In this document: positions 61,255 to 64,000 of the stretch, one piece after another
Layout: each line of letters starts with the position of its first letter
Position numbering within the stretch: position 1 is the first letter of the stretch
From: Progne subis subis
Taxonomy: Eukaryota; Chordata; Aves; Passeriformes; Hirundinidae
Reading direction: 5' to 3'
DNA length: 64,000 nt
Assembly: GCA_022316685.1 (NCBI GenBank)
Contig: JAKJHU010000061.1
Span: 4,091,709-4,155,708, forward strand
Notes under the pieces: model-generated
Database searches by the model: none
What the model saw: the letters and a program-made list of their open reading frames with translations, nothing else
What the model was told of the DNA's origin: nothing
Made by a program: the position numbers and the translations under genes

Positions 61255-61282
<28 letters not shown>
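61255..61282. repeat. uninterrupted run of 28 G
   Basis: A pure plus-strand G homopolymer directly at the end of the minisatellite. True length is uncertain, because poly-G is error-prone in sequencing and assembly. Confidence 0.9.
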
Positions 61283-61285
<3 letters not shown>

Positions 61286-61575
61286 TGGGGATCGGGATCC
61301 CGGGCCCCTCGAAGCGGGAATGGGCATCGAGAACGGGGATCGGTCCCCCGCCATCTCCCCCCATCCCGGGGGGGGTTCCCGCCACGTGACGCGGGTGGGG
61401 TGGAGGGTGTGGCGGTCACGTGACGCCGCCCCGTTGTGTCGCTCCCCCCCACCCCAAGAGCCGCCTCCCATCGATGTGCGGGCGCTCGATGCAGCAGCCT
61501 TCGCGGAGGAGCGTCCTGCGGGCCCGGCCGCCCCCGCCGCTGCCGCCGCCGCCGCTCGATGCGCTCCGCGCTCCC

Positions 61576-61620
61576 GCCGCCATCTTAGGGGCAGAGCGCG
61601 GGCGGCAGAAGGAAGGCTCG
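61576..61620 (+). other. CSTF1: candidate non-coding first exon of CSTF1 with YY1 motif
   Basis: GCCGCCATCTT at 61576-61586 is a strong YY1 site of the kind found just downstream of TATA-less starts. It is followed 34 bases later by a near-consensus donor, CTCG|GTACGT at 61621. Splicing to the acceptor at 62320/62321 would give an intron of 700 bp. The 5' limit is not known. Confidence 0.5.
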
Positions 61621-61870
61621 GTACGTACCGGGACCGCCGGGGCCGCGCCGCCCGCGGCTCCGGCACCGCCCCGCACGGGGCTCCGGGCCGCCCGCGGCCG
61701 GCGGGAGGGCGGGGAGGGCGCGGGGCCCCCGCGGGGCGGGCGGCGGGGCCGGCGCAGTGCTGTCCTGCGCGCCCCGTGCATCCATCCATCGGAGCCCGGG
61801 CCCGCCGGCAGCACCGGCTGGGTCGTTCGGCGCATGCCGCGGCTCTGCTGCCGGCTGTGGTGCTGCTTAG

Positions 61871-64000
<2,130 letters not shown>

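Larger units (their letters stand above)
59380..61830. promoter_or_regulatory. CpG island between AURKA and CSTF1
   Basis: About 2.4 kb of very GC- and CpG-rich sequence between the divergent genes. Candidate CSTF1-direction donors are CCAG|GTCAGT at 59961, GAC|GTGAGT at 60670 and CTCG|GTACGT at 61621. Several alternative non-coding first exons are therefore possible. The open frames through the island are composition artefacts. Confidence 0.75.

Overview
This is nuclear genomic DNA from a vertebrate, almost certainly a bird and probably a songbird. Three things point there. The coding sequence is split into GT-AG exons. The dispersed repeats are nearly all 3' fragments of CR1 LINEs, the dominant avian retroelement. 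The gene order MC3R - FAM210B - AURKA - CSTF1 is the conserved order on chicken chromosome 20 and human 20q13. The species call is inference; the gene calls rest on recognisable protein sequence.

Layout. Positions 1-13.3 kb are gene-poor flank with AT-rich and homopolymer tracts, CR1 pieces and a possible ancient MIR. MC3R is a single coding exon at 13340-14317 (+). From 14.3 to 48.5 kb I find no gene. That stretch is full of tandem repeats: a 51-bp minisatellite (15.3 kb), a purine tract (17.3 kb), a CAGGAC/CAGGAG array (24.6 kb), a 1.07-kb GGGAAC hexamer array (29.5 kb), a 44-bp minisatellite (37.1 kb), a heptamer array (40 kb) and a 25-bp VNTR of about 31 copies (46.9-47.6 kb). Many CR1 tails and one possible solo LTR lie between them.

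From 48.5 kb the window is gene-dense. FAM210B (+, three exons, 179 aa) starts in a CpG island whose upstream edge is an old CR1. It runs tail-to-tail into AURKA (-, eight coding exons, 413 aa). AURKA is head-to-head with CSTF1 (+, first two coding exons, 141 residues, running off the right edge) across a CpG island of about 2.4 kb. The AURKA side of that island has a textbook G2/M promoter: three CCAAT boxes exactly 32 bp apart, then a CDE/CHR pair.

The genes are not one pathway. MC3R is a Gs-coupled melanocortin receptor for energy balance, FAM210B a mitochondrial membrane protein, AURKA a mitotic kinase and CSTF1 the 50-kDa subunit of cleavage stimulation factor. I found no undescribed multi-gene system. 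The most unusual material is the tandem-repeat landscape, above all the G-quadruplex-prone hexamer array with strand-asymmetric CpG decay, and the fine structure of the AURKA/CSTF1 promoter region.
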